64,000 bases of DNA from Collinsella aerofaciens (lineage in GTDB: Bacteria; Actinomycetota; Coriobacteriia; Coriobacteriales; Coriobacteriaceae). Positions within the stretch are counted from its first letter, which is position 1, and every line of letters starts with the position of its first letter. The stretch covers positions 3,845-67,844 of the forward strand of contig RQAP01000026.1 in NCBI GenBank assembly GCA_008671135.1. Direction: 5' to 3'. The translations under genes were made by a program, and so were the position numbers. The notes under the pieces were generated by a model that worked only from the letters and a program-made list of their open reading frames with translations, made no database searches and was not told the origin of the DNA. Shown here one piece after another: positions 24,838-33,740 of the stretch.

Positions 24838-26199
24838 TTGTCTCGATTGAACCAAGGAGCTATGGGCCAGAGCTATCCACTGCCCTCGATGCTCCAAAAG
24901 CTGGCCTGTGCCCTGGCTGTGGCGCTCGCCCTGGTATGCGCGGGGGCCTGCGTGCCCTCGACTGCTCAGGCGCTTGAGACCGCAAAGATCACCGCCCGCC
25001 CCAATACCGGTTCGGGTAGCGACGTGGTCGGTGGCACCGAGACCCGTATCACCTGGGAGGTCCAGGCCGACGCCGACGAGGAACTGAGCGGTCTTTCGCT
25101 GACGTTTGCCGATGGCACGACCTTTGGTGCGGACGACACGCGTCTGACGATGCTCTCGGGCGATGACCTTATGGACCGTACACCCATGAAGCCTACGTGC
25201 AAGGTCGACGGCCAGACGCTCAAGATCGATTTTGGCGAGACGGCGCCCGCCGGCGGCTATTTCCGCGTCGAGGTCTACGGCGTGACCTTCCCCGTCGAGG
25301 GCGGCGACGAGGCCTTTAGCGGCGCCTACACTTTGGCCGATGGTTCGACCAAGAAGATCTCCAAGATTCCGTCGGTGGAGATCAAGGGCGTGACGGCATT
25401 CGATAACTTCCTGGCCGACCTTAAGGGGCAGCCGTGGGTCAAGGCATGGAATTCCAACATGTTCCTTCGCCTGTTCCTGAACCCGGTCATTTTGGTCCAG
25501 AGCCTGCCGATCGTCTTCAAAGGCTTCCTCATGTCGCTCTCGATCGTGCTCGTGGCGTTTCCGCTGGCAATTCCCTTTGGCTTTGCCTTGTCGCTCATGC
25601 GCATCTCCAAGTCGCGCATCCTGCGTTGCCTTGCCGGCATCTATGTGAATATCATCCGTGGTACGCCGGCGTTCCTGCAGATCTACATCGCGTTTTTTGG
25701 CCTGCCGCTGGCCGGCGTCAAGGTGGACGACTATGTGCTGGGCGTCATCGTCATGGCCATGAACTCGTCCGCCTACCTGTGCGAGATCTTCCGCGCCGGT
25801 ATTCAGTCGATCCCCAAGGGCCAGAACGAGGCCGCGCGCTCGCTGGGCATGAACGCCTTCCAAACACTGCTCTACGTTATGATTCCGCAGACGTTCCGCA
25901 ATGTTTTGCCTACGTTGACCAGTGAGTTCATCCTGCTTTACAAGGATACGTCGCTGCTTGCGGCCGTGGGCGTGGTCGAGATCGTCATGAACGCCCGCAC
26001 CATCGTGGCCACGACGGGGTCCATCACGCCGTATGTGGTTGCCGCCCTGTTCTACCTAGTCATCACCTTGCCGCTTGCTCGCTTGGTGAGCGGTCTTGAG
26101 GCGAGGCTTTTGGGTACGGCCGAAACCAAGAAGAAGCATCCCGCCAAGAGCGCCGGACAGGTCGTCGCGGCGCCCGCCGATCACATCGCCGGTCTGTAA
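24838..26199 (+). CDS. Amino-acid ABC transporter permease with extracytoplasmic N-terminal domain
   Basis: 453 residues from a TTG at 24838 (GTTAGGAG upstream); the ATG at 24862 is an alternative but its ribosome site is too close. A signal-like helix (LACALAVALALVCAGACVP) leads into about 150 residues of beta-rich, Asp/Gly-rich sequence (residues about 45-190). The C-terminal 230 residues are a HisM/GlnP-type permease: FKGFLMSLSIVLVAFPLA and the EAA loop EAARSLGMNAFQ. Usual permeases are about 220 residues. The extra domain is too small for a full substrate-binding protein; its role is unknown. Confidence 0.88.
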   Translation: MSRLNQGAMGQSYPLPSMLQKLACALAVALALVCAGACVPSTAQALETAKITARPNTGSGSDVVGGTETRITWEVQADADEELSGLSLTFADGTTFGADDTRLTMLSGDDLMDRTPMKPTCKVDGQTLKIDFGETAPAGGYFRVEVYGVTFPVEGGDEAFSGAYTLADGSTKKISKIPSVEIKGVTAFDNFLADLKGQPWVKAWNSNMFLRLFLNPVILVQSLPIVFKGFLMSLSIVLVAFPLAIPFGFALSLMRISKSRILRCLAGIYVNIIRGTPAFLQIYIAFFGLPLAGVKVDDYVLGVIVMAMNSSAYLCEIFRAGIQSIPKGQNEAARSLGMNAFQTLLYVMIPQTFRNVLPTLTSEFILLYKDTSLLAAVGVVEIVMNARTIVATTGSITPYVVAALFYLVITLPLARLVSGLEARLLGTAETKKKHPAKSAGQVVAAPADHIAGL

Positions 26200-26211
26200 G
26201 GAGGTCCTATC

Positions 26212-26964
26212 ATGAGCGAAACCAATAACTCGAACGAGGTCGTCGTCAGCATCAAGAACCTCCAGAAGGCCTTTGGCGATAACGTGGTCCTGCGCGATAT
26301 CGATTTGGATGTGCACAAGGGCGAGGTCGTCGTAGTCCTAGGTCCTTCGGGCTCGGGCAAGTCGACGATGCTTCGTTGCATCAATCGTCTGGAGCATCCC
26401 ACGAGCGGCTCGATTGTCGTTGAGGGCGTGGACGTGTGCGCCAAGGGCGTCGACCTTAACAAGGTACGTACGCATCTGGGTATGGTGTTCCAGCAGTTCA
26501 ATTTGTTCCCGCACCTGTCAGTCAAAAAGAATGTCATGCTCGCGCAGCAAAAGGTACTCAAGCGCAGCAAGGAAGAAGCCGAGAAGATTGCCGTCGAGGA
26601 GCTGACCAAGGTCGGTCTTGCCGAGCGTATCGACTTTATGCCGAGCCAGCTCTCGGGTGGCCAGCAGCAGCGCGTTGCCATCGCCCGTGCCCTGTCGATG
26701 AACCCTCACGTCATGCTCTTTGACGAGGCCACGTCGGCGCTCGACCCCGAGCTGGTTCGCGACGTTTTGGGTGTCATGCGCGACCTGGCACGCGACGGCA
26801 TGACCATGATCGTCGTGACGCACGAGATGGGCTTTGCCCGCGACGTCGCCGACCGCGTCGTCTTTATGGACGGCGGCGTCATTGTGGAAGAGGGTACGCC
26901 GAGCGAGGTCTTCGACCACCCCAAGAGCGAGCGCACCAAGGCGTTCTTGGGCAATATCTCGTAG
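26212..26964 (+). CDS. Amino-acid ABC transporter ATP-binding protein
   Basis: 250 residues. Walker A GPSGSGKST, Q-loop, signature LSGGQQQRVAIARAL, Walker B VMLFDEATSALDPE and the H-loop VTHEMGFA. GlnQ/HisP type. Follows the permease stop by 12 bp with TAAGGAGGT. Completes the importer. Confidence 0.95.
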   Translation: MSETNNSNEVVVSIKNLQKAFGDNVVLRDIDLDVHKGEVVVVLGPSGSGKSTMLRCINRLEHPTSGSIVVEGVDVCAKGVDLNKVRTHLGMVFQQFNLFPHLSVKKNVMLAQQKVLKRSKEEAEKIAVEELTKVGLAERIDFMPSQLSGGQQQRVAIARALSMNPHVMLFDEATSALDPELVRDVLGVMRDLARDGMTMIVVTHEMGFARDVADRVVFMDGGVIVEEGTPSEVFDHPKSERTKAFLGNIS

Positions 26965-26987
26965 CCGGTTGATGTAACTGCCGTTAT

Positions 26988-27029
26988 AAAAGAGCGGGGG
27001 CTGGACTTGAATCCAGCCCCCGCTCTTTT
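26988..27029. terminator. Bidirectional terminator
   Basis: AAAAGAGCGGGGGCTGGA / TCCAGCCCCCGCTCTTTT, 18-bp perfect stem with 6-nt loop and A/T tails on both sides. Serves the ABC operon (+) and the flavodoxin gene (-). Confidence 0.9.
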
Positions 27030-27081
27030 GTAGGGATAAGGATACGCTTTGATGCAGACTCTTTTGGAGGTCCTGGGTTCG

Positions 27082-27501
27082 TTACGCGAGCTCGGCTCCG
27101 AGGGCCTTGCAAGCGGTCTCGCCCTCATCGTCGGGCGCATCGTAGCAAATGACGGAATCGACGACATTGACGCCCGCCTCGTCGGCATCGGCCTTCCAGT
27201 TGTCCATCCACTCGCCTTCGGCCCACGAATAAGAGCCAAAGAGGACGACCTTCTTATCGCCGAGGGTCTCCTTGACCTCGTCCCACATAGGCTGGAACTC
27301 GTCATACTCAAGCTCCTCGGAACCCATGGCGGGGCAGCCGAAGGCAATGGCGTCATAGTTGGCGGCCTTGTCTGCGGAGAAGTCGGCGCAGGAGATGACC
27401 TCTGCCTCGGCGCCGGCACCGGTTGCACCCTCGGCAACGAAGTTTGCCATGGCCTCGGTGTTGCCTGTACCGCTCCAGTAGACGACGGCGATCTTGCTCA
27501 T
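27082..27501 (-). CDS. Flavodoxin
   Basis: 139 residues. Small FMN electron carrier; the phosphate loop WSGTGNTEAMA at residues 8-18 and the later FGCPAMGSEELE and GSYSWAEGEWMD loops contact FMN. ATG at 27501 follows GAAAGGAAAAC. Upstream on the same strand is a DUF3793 gene, 46 bp away, likely co-transcribed; flavodoxin usually replaces ferredoxin under iron shortage. Confidence 0.93.
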   Translation of the reverse strand: MSKIAVVYWSGTGNTEAMANFVAEGATGAGAEAEVISCADFSADKAANYDAIAFGCPAMGSEELEYDEFQPMWDEVKETLGDKKVVLFGSYSWAEGEWMDNWKADADEAGVNVVDSVICYDAPDDEGETACKALGAELA

Positions 27502-27547
27502 ATGTTTTCCTTTCGGTTGTGCGGCGTGCGGCCGCGTCTTGTATGCT

Positions 27548-28252
27548 CTATCGGGTTGCCTGGACAAGTTGTTCCAGGGTGCAGCCCTGTTGATAGATGT
27601 AGGTAAGGTATTGCGTGCATGCGCGATAGGAATCGAAGGTCGTGAGCGCCTGCTCAACGTTTGTGTATACCTTCCATGCGCCAAAGACCTTATAGTTTTC
27701 GCCGTGCTGGACGATAAACTGATGGACATCTTCGTAGGGATAGCCCAAAAAATAGCCAATTTCGTGGGGGAACTCGCATATGCACCCCGTATCGCAGTGC
27801 CTATTTCGCGCGAGTGCGCAGACGCTGCCGTCATAGGCGCTTTCTGCGGCATTGCTGCTTGCCAGCGTGATGCGCGCGGCGAGATGCACCAGGGATGCGG
27901 GCAGGTTGTGGACATCGTAACCTTCGGCGGCTAGCGCCGTCGTGGCACGGGGGTCGGAGAGGTATCGCATGAGGTCCGCAGGGCGATACACATAGATGAG
28001 CGCTCCGCAGGGGCGCCAGACCAAAACGCTCATATGGATTCCGAGTGGCTGGAGCTCGCGGTTGCATTGGGCTATGACGGCGAGCAGGCGAGAGCGTCGC
28101 TCTTCGATATGGGCGGCGCCGGGTTTTCCGTTTTGGTTGGCGTAGACGCCGGGATAGGTAAAGAGCGAAGCCGGCTTGATACCTGCGAGCGTAGGGGAGC
28201 AGTTGCGCACGACAGCCGTTTGGTATGTTGGGATGTCAATGGTTCGAGTCAC
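27548..28252 (-). CDS. DUF3793 family protein
   Basis: 234 residues. The C-terminal block EFPHEIGYFLGYPYEDVHQF and NYKVFGAWKVY is the DUF3793 signature. Function of the family is unknown; such genes often lie beside flavodoxin and iron genes in gut anaerobes. GTG start at 28252 with AAAGGAG upstream. Two Cys pairs (HCDTGCICEF) near residue 155 could bind metal. Confidence 0.85.
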   Translation of the reverse strand: MTRTIDIPTYQTAVVRNCSPTLAGIKPASLFTYPGVYANQNGKPGAAHIEERRSRLLAVIAQCNRELQPLGIHMSVLVWRPCGALIYVYRPADLMRYLSDPRATTALAAEGYDVHNLPASLVHLAARITLASSNAAESAYDGSVCALARNRHCDTGCICEFPHEIGYFLGYPYEDVHQFIVQHGENYKVFGAWKVYTNVEQALTTFDSYRACTQYLTYIYQQGCTLEQLVQATR

Positions 28253-28345
28253 GATGCTCCTTTCGGGTCCTCAGTTGTTAGCCTAGGAAAACTTATACAC
28301 GAAAGTAAGCCATGGTCAACAAAAAAGTTTGAAGAGGGAAACTAA

Positions 28346-28377
28346 TTGACCGAACGGACACGATTTTGGGTTAAGAT
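28346..28377 (+). promoter_or_regulatory. Promoter with long spacer before the HMA protein
   Basis: TTGACC (28346) and TAAGAT (28372) are 20 bp apart, longer than usual. Such spacing is typical of MerR-type metal promoters. Weakly supported on its own. Confidence 0.35.
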
Positions 28378-28384
28378 GGGGACA

Positions 28385-28394
28385 CCCCATGGGG
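28385..28394. promoter_or_regulatory. CsoR-like G/C palindrome
   Basis: CCCCATGGGG inside ACACCCCATGGGGGTAT resembles the G/C-rich operator of copper-sensing CsoR repressors. It lies just after the promoter at 28346. The regulator gene is not in the window. Confidence 0.4.
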
Positions 28395-28427
28395 GTATCT
28401 AGATAGTGCTACTTGAAAGGGGAACGC

Positions 28428-28811
28428 ATGAGCGACTTGCTCAACCCTGCGAATCTCATCGTGTTGGCCGTCATTGCCGTCGGCATGTTTTTTGGACTGC
28501 GTCGCATTGTCGCTTCGACACACGGAAAGAGCTGCTGCAGCGATGGCACGAGCGGTAAGAAGGCCAAGAAGGTAGTGGTTGCGGATACCGATCCGTCCCA
28601 CTACCCCTATAGCGATGAGCTGCTCATCGGCGGCATGAGCTGTGACGGCTGCGCTCAGAACGTAGCCAATGCCCTCAATGCGCTGGATGGCGTGTGGGCA
28701 ACGGTGACGTATGCGGACCACACGGCACGCGTACGCTCGAAGCGCCCGGTTGATCGCGACACACTCGAGACGGCGGTGAGGGGTGCGGGCTATTACGTTA
28801 TGAAAATGTAG
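28428..28811 (+). CDS. Membrane-anchored heavy-metal-associated (HMA) domain protein
   Basis: 127 residues. One N-terminal membrane span (LIVLAVIAVGMFFGLRRIV), then a short Cys pair GKSCCSDG like the FeoB-associated Cys-rich small proteins. The C-terminal 65 residues are an HMA fold with metal motif GGMSCDGC, probably binding Cu(I) or another soft metal at the membrane. ATG at 28428 follows GAAAGGGG. The G/C palindrome upstream fits copper control. Divergent from DUF3793. Confidence 0.75.
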   Translation: MSDLLNPANLIVLAVIAVGMFFGLRRIVASTHGKSCCSDGTSGKKAKKVVVADTDPSHYPYSDELLIGGMSCDGCAQNVANALNALDGVWATVTYADHTARVRSKRPVDRDTLETAVRGAGYYVMKM

Positions 28812-28976
28812 GCGTTGCCCTCTCCGGTGGGTACCAGCCTCCTGCCCATTGTGACTATCGGCATCCAAAAATTTGCGCAAAAATAACCTTTAGATGCGGC
28901 AAAAGTGGAGTTTGGTGACGGTTTGCGCGGAATTCGCTACCAATCGAGCATCTATGAACCCGCCAAAAAATTACAG

Positions 28977-28992
28977 GTGTATATTTATACAC
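28977..28992. promoter_or_regulatory. Operator-like palindrome upstream of the surface protein
   Basis: GTGTATA tt TATACAC, 7-bp perfect arms with a 2-bp centre, about 90 bp before the surface protein start. Looks like a dimeric repressor site; regulator unknown. Confidence 0.4.
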
Positions 28993-29082
28993 TGATTATT
29001 GCTGTGCTCAGATTGCAATTAACCGTGGACAGAAATGAAGAATGCTAAAACTGGGCTTTAGGACAGGGGAGGCTATAACCTT

Positions 29083-31635
29083 ATGAGACGAGTGGGAACA
29101 CTTGGCTTGGTGGCAGCGCTTGCCGCTATCTTGGTATCGCCGCTGCCGGCGCACGCCGAAGACGCATCGGGTGCCGTTACCTACAATGCGGGAAATGGGT
29201 ATTCCTTTGAGAAGCTCTCGCATCCTACGGTAGGAACGTCGCAGCCGGATGGCATCGTCGACTACCAGGGTAACGGTGCCGTTGCCGTTCCGGGCGCCGA
29301 TGGTAATACGGCCAACAACGAAGGCGATCGCGGCCAGAGCTACACTTGGGCGGCTGCGAGCTATGGTGACTGGCTTTATGTGGGCACCTGCTATGCGGCG
29401 ATGGGCAACACGCTGACGCTCATGAACAGCACGCTGGGCGATTCCTTTGATGTCGAAACCATGCGCCTGACGCTGGAGGCCATGTTTAACGGTACCTTCT
29501 TCTATGGACAGCAGAAGGAGGACGGCACGGCCGACAAGGACAGCGGCGGCATCTTGGTCAAGATCAATACCAAGACCGGTGAGACCAAGCTGCTACTCTC
29601 TGAATCGCTCAACGGCGTCGCTCCTTTGTTCCGCAATGCCGTGAGCTATAAGGGTAAGCTCTATTTCTGCGGCAGCGTCAGGACCAATGGCGGCAAAGGC
29701 GGCCTGCCTGCTGTATACGAGATCGATCCTAAGACGGATGAGTACAAAGTTGTCTATCAGGGCCTTTCGAGCATGCAGGATTACGGTGCTGCCTACAAGC
29801 AGGGCATTTCTACCGGTATCCGCGGCATGTGCGTCCATGATGGCCAGCTCGTCATCAGTAATGTGGGTAAAGACGCGAACGGTAATTTTGTGTCGACAAT
29901 CCTGACGTCGTCTGACCCCTCGAAGGGCCAGGACAGCTTCACCGAGATTGCCAATTCGGAGACGCTGTTTGGCTATCCGGCGATTCGCTATAAGGACAGC
30001 ATCTACGGCGGCGCCATTTGGGATATGGTCTCGTACAATGGCCATCTCTATGCGACCATCTGCACCGGTACGCCCGAGAACGCTCCCGATGATAATTCCA
30101 TGCAGTCGTTTGCCATGGTCCGTGGCGACAAGAATGCCGACGGCAGATATTCGTGGACTCCCATTGTCGGCGATCAGAAGACGGACGGCGCAAAGTACTG
30201 CTTTGGCATCGATCCTGCCCGTACCCGTTCTGGCGCTGCCAACCTCATCGTCTACAACGACTACCTCTATATCGGTGAATACAACGACGAGGAGATTGCC
30301 CTCGAGCGCATCCTGTTCAACAAATCCAACACCGAAGAGGGCGGTAAGAGCAGTATGGGCGGCGTTGACTGCTCGTTTGTGAATGCCAATCTTGAGCAGT
30401 CGGTTAACATCTATCGCATGGACAAGGACGAGAACATGGAGCTCGTCGTTGGCGATCGCACCGACATGTTCCCCGAGGGCGGCATTTCCGGCCTGACTTC
30501 GGGCTTTGGCCGAAACGAGAACCAGTACATTTGGCGCATGCAGAAGTTCGACGGCAAGCTGTATATCGGTACCTTTGATACCGCGAGCCTGCTTGAGCCG
30601 ATCGGCCAGTTCTCCAATGGCGACATTATCGATATGACGCCCGAGGAGTGGGACTCTCAGGTTCAGCGCCTTAGGGACCTGCTCGATCACCTGCTCGACA
30701 AGAAATCGCCTGACGACTCCATCGTTCCCGTGAACACGCTTGCGGACGATGATTCAAACGAGGCCGTCGAGGTCGATGATTCGAACGAAGCTGCCGAGGT
30801 TGATGATTCAAACAGGGCCGTCGATGTCGATGACGAGAAGACCGAGGTTGTTAAGGGCTTTGGCGATCTGAGCGATGCGCTGGAGGATGCCGCGGGCGGT
30901 CTTTGCGATCAGGCCGCGACGATGTCCCAGGACTTTGAGGACGACGCCGCTTATGTCCAGAAGATCGATGGCGAGATCGCGTACTTCAAGTCCTTTGCCG
31001 ACCAGTATCAGGACATGCTCGATAGCTATGAGAGCCTTAAGCAGCAGTACGAGGATGCCTATGGCACCGAGCTGCCGAGCGATATTCAGGACGCGCTCGA
31101 TAAGCTGCTGAGCGAGGAGAACCTCAAGAAGTTGCAGAGTGTCCTTACGTGCATGTGTTACCTGCGCGATGCCGAGCGCGGCTTTGATATGTATGTGACC
31201 GAGGACGGCGTGAACTTTACGACGCTGACGACTAATGGCTTTAACGATCCGTATAACCATGGTCTGCGCACCTTTGCGGTGACCAACCAGGGTCTGTGCC
31301 TTGGTACCGCCAACCCGTTCTATGGTTGCCAGGTCTGGATCCAGCGCAAGGAGAATTCGGAGAATCCGGTTGATCCCGGTACTCCGGATCCGACGGAACC
31401 CACCGATCCTTCGCAGCCGGGTGGCGGCGATCAGCCTGGCGGCAGCCAGACGGGTGGCAACGACCAGTCGAGCAGCACTACGACCACCGTCACGACGACC
31501 GCTAAGAAGACTCCGAAGGACGGCTCGCTGCCTCGCGCTGGCGACTCGACCCTCACGCTGGTCTTGGGATTGCTGGTTGCAGCTGCCGCAGTGCTTGGCA
31601 TTGCTCTCGTCTTGCGCAAGCGTTCTCGTCGCTAG
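29083..31635 (+). CDS. Large cell-wall-anchored surface protein (LPRAG sorting signal)
   Basis: 850 residues. Signal peptide with LGLVAALAAILVSPLPAHA, then about 530 residues with recurring YNDYLYIGEY / FDGKLYIGTF-type strands, suggesting a beta-propeller. Residues about 555-585 hold an acidic repeat (DDSNEAVEV, DDSNEAAEV, DDSNRAVDV). A helical part follows, then a Pro/Gly/Thr linker and the sorting end LPRAGDSTLTLVLGLL with RKRSRR tail. LPRAG instead of LPxTG implies a sortase that tolerates Ala. Ligand unknown. Monocistronic; RBS GGGGAGG. Confidence 0.8.
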   Translation: MRRVGTLGLVAALAAILVSPLPAHAEDASGAVTYNAGNGYSFEKLSHPTVGTSQPDGIVDYQGNGAVAVPGADGNTANNEGDRGQSYTWAAASYGDWLYVGTCYAAMGNTLTLMNSTLGDSFDVETMRLTLEAMFNGTFFYGQQKEDGTADKDSGGILVKINTKTGETKLLLSESLNGVAPLFRNAVSYKGKLYFCGSVRTNGGKGGLPAVYEIDPKTDEYKVVYQGLSSMQDYGAAYKQGISTGIRGMCVHDGQLVISNVGKDANGNFVSTILTSSDPSKGQDSFTEIANSETLFGYPAIRYKDSIYGGAIWDMVSYNGHLYATICTGTPENAPDDNSMQSFAMVRGDKNADGRYSWTPIVGDQKTDGAKYCFGIDPARTRSGAANLIVYNDYLYIGEYNDEEIALERILFNKSNTEEGGKSSMGGVDCSFVNANLEQSVNIYRMDKDENMELVVGDRTDMFPEGGISGLTSGFGRNENQYIWRMQKFDGKLYIGTFDTASLLEPIGQFSNGDIIDMTPEEWDSQVQRLRDLLDHLLDKKSPDDSIVPVNTLADDDSNEAVEVDDSNEAAEVDDSNRAVDVDDEKTEVVKGFGDLSDALEDAAGGLCDQAATMSQDFEDDAAYVQKIDGEIAYFKSFADQYQDMLDSYESLKQQYEDAYGTELPSDIQDALDKLLSEENLKKLQSVLTCMCYLRDAERGFDMYVTEDGVNFTTLTTNGFNDPYNHGLRTFAVTNQGLCLGTANPFYGCQVWIQRKENSENPVDPGTPDPTEPTDPSQPGGGDQPGGSQTGGNDQSSSTTTTVTTTAKKTPKDGSLPRAGDSTLTLVLGLLVAAAAVLGIALVLRKRSRR
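30748..30840 (+). repeat. Tandem 27-bp repeat inside the surface protein gene
   Basis: Three imperfect units coding DDSNxAxxV. Variable copy number could change spacer length. Confidence 0.6.
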
Positions 31636-32057
31636 GCTCGTCCGCGTAGCTCAATGTCTTGGATATCGTCGAAGTTGATGGCGATATCCCTGAGTTTGAG
31701 CAGCTTGAATGCGGGTAACACTTCGTCGAGAATGCCCGTGCGGCTACGATAGCCGTACGTATCGTAATAGGTGACGCGTACCAGGTCGCCTCGTTTGAGG
31801 CCCTCGAGCTTTTTCGAAAGCTCGAGGGCTTTTTCTTCCGTGAGTTCGCATTTGGACTCAACAGTGATCTCTTGTTTGCGCACGAGCTCGTAGTATCCCG
31901 TGAGGGCGGCAAAGGGCATAAACTGCGCGGCGCGGCCGGCGCGCACGGCACCGTTGGCGGTGAGCTTTGGGTCGGCGGAGCGACGTCTTCCCTCAGGGTC
32001 CGCTAGGCGCTCGAAGGCGGTCGGCGGGCGCACGGGCTGTTGTTTGGGTTTAGGCAC
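31632..32057 (-). CDS. YolD-like protein
   Basis: 141 residues. Motif RAAQFMPFAALTGYYE is the hallmark of the YolD-like family, which accompanies Y-family polymerases in Gram-positive bacteria and phages and is thought to help the polymerase. Overlaps the end of the polymerase gene by 8 bp, so translation is coupled. N-terminal 40 residues are basic and Pro-rich. Confidence 0.85.
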   Translation of the reverse strand: MPKPKQQPVRPPTAFERLADPEGRRRSADPKLTANGAVRAGRAAQFMPFAALTGYYELVRKQEITVESKCELTEEKALELSKKLEGLKRGDLVRVTYYDTYGYRSRTGILDEVLPAFKLLKLRDIAINFDDIQDIELRGRA

Positions 32058-33555
32058 GATGTCCTCCTACCTGATCGTTGCGTTCGCGTGCGGTGGCGCC
32101 GGCAGTAAAGCTCAGTCCCTTAACCAGGGCGTTCTTGCCGTACTTGCCCTTTACGGCCAGAACGGCGCGTGCCAGGTCGCGCTCGCGCTCATCGGCCTCG
32201 ACGTCGCTAAACAGATCGATGGTGGCAAATTCCTCGGGCACAAGATTGCCAAATCCCAGGTTGATGCGCTTGACCGGTCGTTTGGGATCGACAGTCTGCG
32301 CCCAGAGCTCATCGAAATAGCCCATGATCTTCTTAAACGAATTAGTGCGTTCAGGCAGCTTGTGGGATGCATTGGAATGCGCGAACAGCGCGGCATAGCC
32401 ACCGCGCGGTTTGCCGCCATGCTCTCCTACAAAGATGCCATCGATTGCCTGCGCTTCGCGCACCAGGCGACGCCTTTCGTCATCGCGCTGGACGGGCTTG
32501 GGAGCACGGGGCGCGAGCTCGGGGCCGGCGGTTGCGGTGGGTTCGATACTCGACGTGCTCGAGCGCAGGTGCCCGCATCCGTCCACATATTGCGCTGTAC
32601 CACTGGCGTCGAGGCGGCGTATGTCGGCGCGCTCGCTCGCGTAGCCCACAAAGAGTGAGATGCTGTCGCACACCACGTGCTTATCGACTAAGTCCAACAC
32701 GGCGTTGTCGACCATCTCGCGCAAGACGGTGTAGGCCTGCTCGTAGGCATAGCCCTTCGAGAGCACCTGCCCTGTGGTGGTCGAGGTCGCTTGCGGGCGA
32801 TAAGCTTGGATATCGGCGATGGTAGTCGGCTCACGCCCGAAGGCGTGGTCGATGAGATATTCGGCATTGACGCCGAGTTCGTCGTAAAGCAGGTTTTCGT
32901 CGAGCGCCGCGACGCCCATCAGATCGTAGACGCCGTATTTTTCGAGTCGTGCTGCCACGCCGGGGCCGATGCCCCAGATGTCGGTGATGGGGCGATGGGG
33001 CCAGATCTCCTTGCGAAAGGTCTCGTCGTCGAGTTTGCCGATGCGACTGAGCACGTGCTTGGCGGTGATATCGAGCGCAACCTTGGCCTGGAATAGGTTG
33101 GGGCCGATGCCGACCGTCGCCGTGATGCCGGTGCGCGCCAGGACCTCGTCGCGCAACATGCAGGCGAACCCTTCCGCATCGGTGTGATAGAGGTCCAGAT
33201 AGGGCGTCACGTCGATAAAGCACTCGTCAATTGAGTAGACGTGAACGTCTTGCGGACTCACGTATTCCAGATAGATACCGTAGATTTGCGCCGACACCTC
33301 CATGTAGTGCTGCATGCGCGGTACGGCCTTGATGTAGTCGATGCCGTCGGGAATCTCGAACAGACGGCAGCGGTTGTGTATCCCGAGGTCCTTCATGGCT
33401 TGTGTGATGGCGAGGCAGATGGTTGTGCGCCCGCGCGATTCGTCGGCAACGACCAGGTTGGTAGTGAGCGGGTTGAGCCCGCGGTCGACGCACTCGACGC
33501 TGGCATAAAACGTCTTGAGGTCGATGCAGATATAGGTGTGCTGCTCGTGCCCCAC
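32050..33555 (-). CDS. Y-family DNA polymerase (UvrX/DinB-like)
   Basis: 501 residues. Translesion polymerase; ICIDLKTFYASVECV holds the first catalytic Asp and YSIDECFIDVT the second pair. A helix-hairpin-helix (WGIGPGVAARLEKYGV) follows. GTG start at 33555 follows GGGAGGAC; the frame is open further upstream. Two LexA-type boxes at 33568 and 33585 make it an SOS gene. An Arg/Pro-rich linker (about residues 335-375) separates the little-finger domain. Confidence 0.9.
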   Translation of the reverse strand: MGHEQHTYICIDLKTFYASVECVDRGLNPLTTNLVVADESRGRTTICLAITQAMKDLGIHNRCRLFEIPDGIDYIKAVPRMQHYMEVSAQIYGIYLEYVSPQDVHVYSIDECFIDVTPYLDLYHTDAEGFACMLRDEVLARTGITATVGIGPNLFQAKVALDITAKHVLSRIGKLDDETFRKEIWPHRPITDIWGIGPGVAARLEKYGVYDLMGVAALDENLLYDELGVNAEYLIDHAFGREPTTIADIQAYRPQATSTTTGQVLSKGYAYEQAYTVLREMVDNAVLDLVDKHVVCDSISLFVGYASERADIRRLDASGTAQYVDGCGHLRSSTSSIEPTATAGPELAPRAPKPVQRDDERRRLVREAQAIDGIFVGEHGGKPRGGYAALFAHSNASHKLPERTNSFKKIMGYFDELWAQTVDPKRPVKRINLGFGNLVPEEFATIDLFSDVEADERERDLARAVLAVKGKYGKNALVKGLSFTAGATARERNDQVGGHRA

Positions 33556-33567
33556 GCGTCCTCCCAT

Positions 33568-33598
33568 CAAACACATGTTCTTATCGAATACTTGTTCG
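33568..33598 (-). promoter_or_regulatory. Two LexA (SOS) boxes before the polymerase gene
   Basis: On the minus strand CGAACAAGTATTCG (33585-33598) and AGAACATGTGTTTG (33568-33581) each differ by one base from CGAACRNRYGTTYG, and lie in tandem 3 bp apart, directly upstream of the ribosome site. Confidence 0.75.
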
Positions 33599-33740
33599 AT
33601 AATACCAGCTCGTCCGGATGTCGTCAAAACCTGTCAAAAAGGGACTGGTTTGTTTTGGTGGGTATGGTCGTGCGGTTGGATCGGGTTTTTAACGCAGCTC
33701 TAAAGAGTGCGAAACAGCTCGGAAAACCTTGCTTCGTAGC

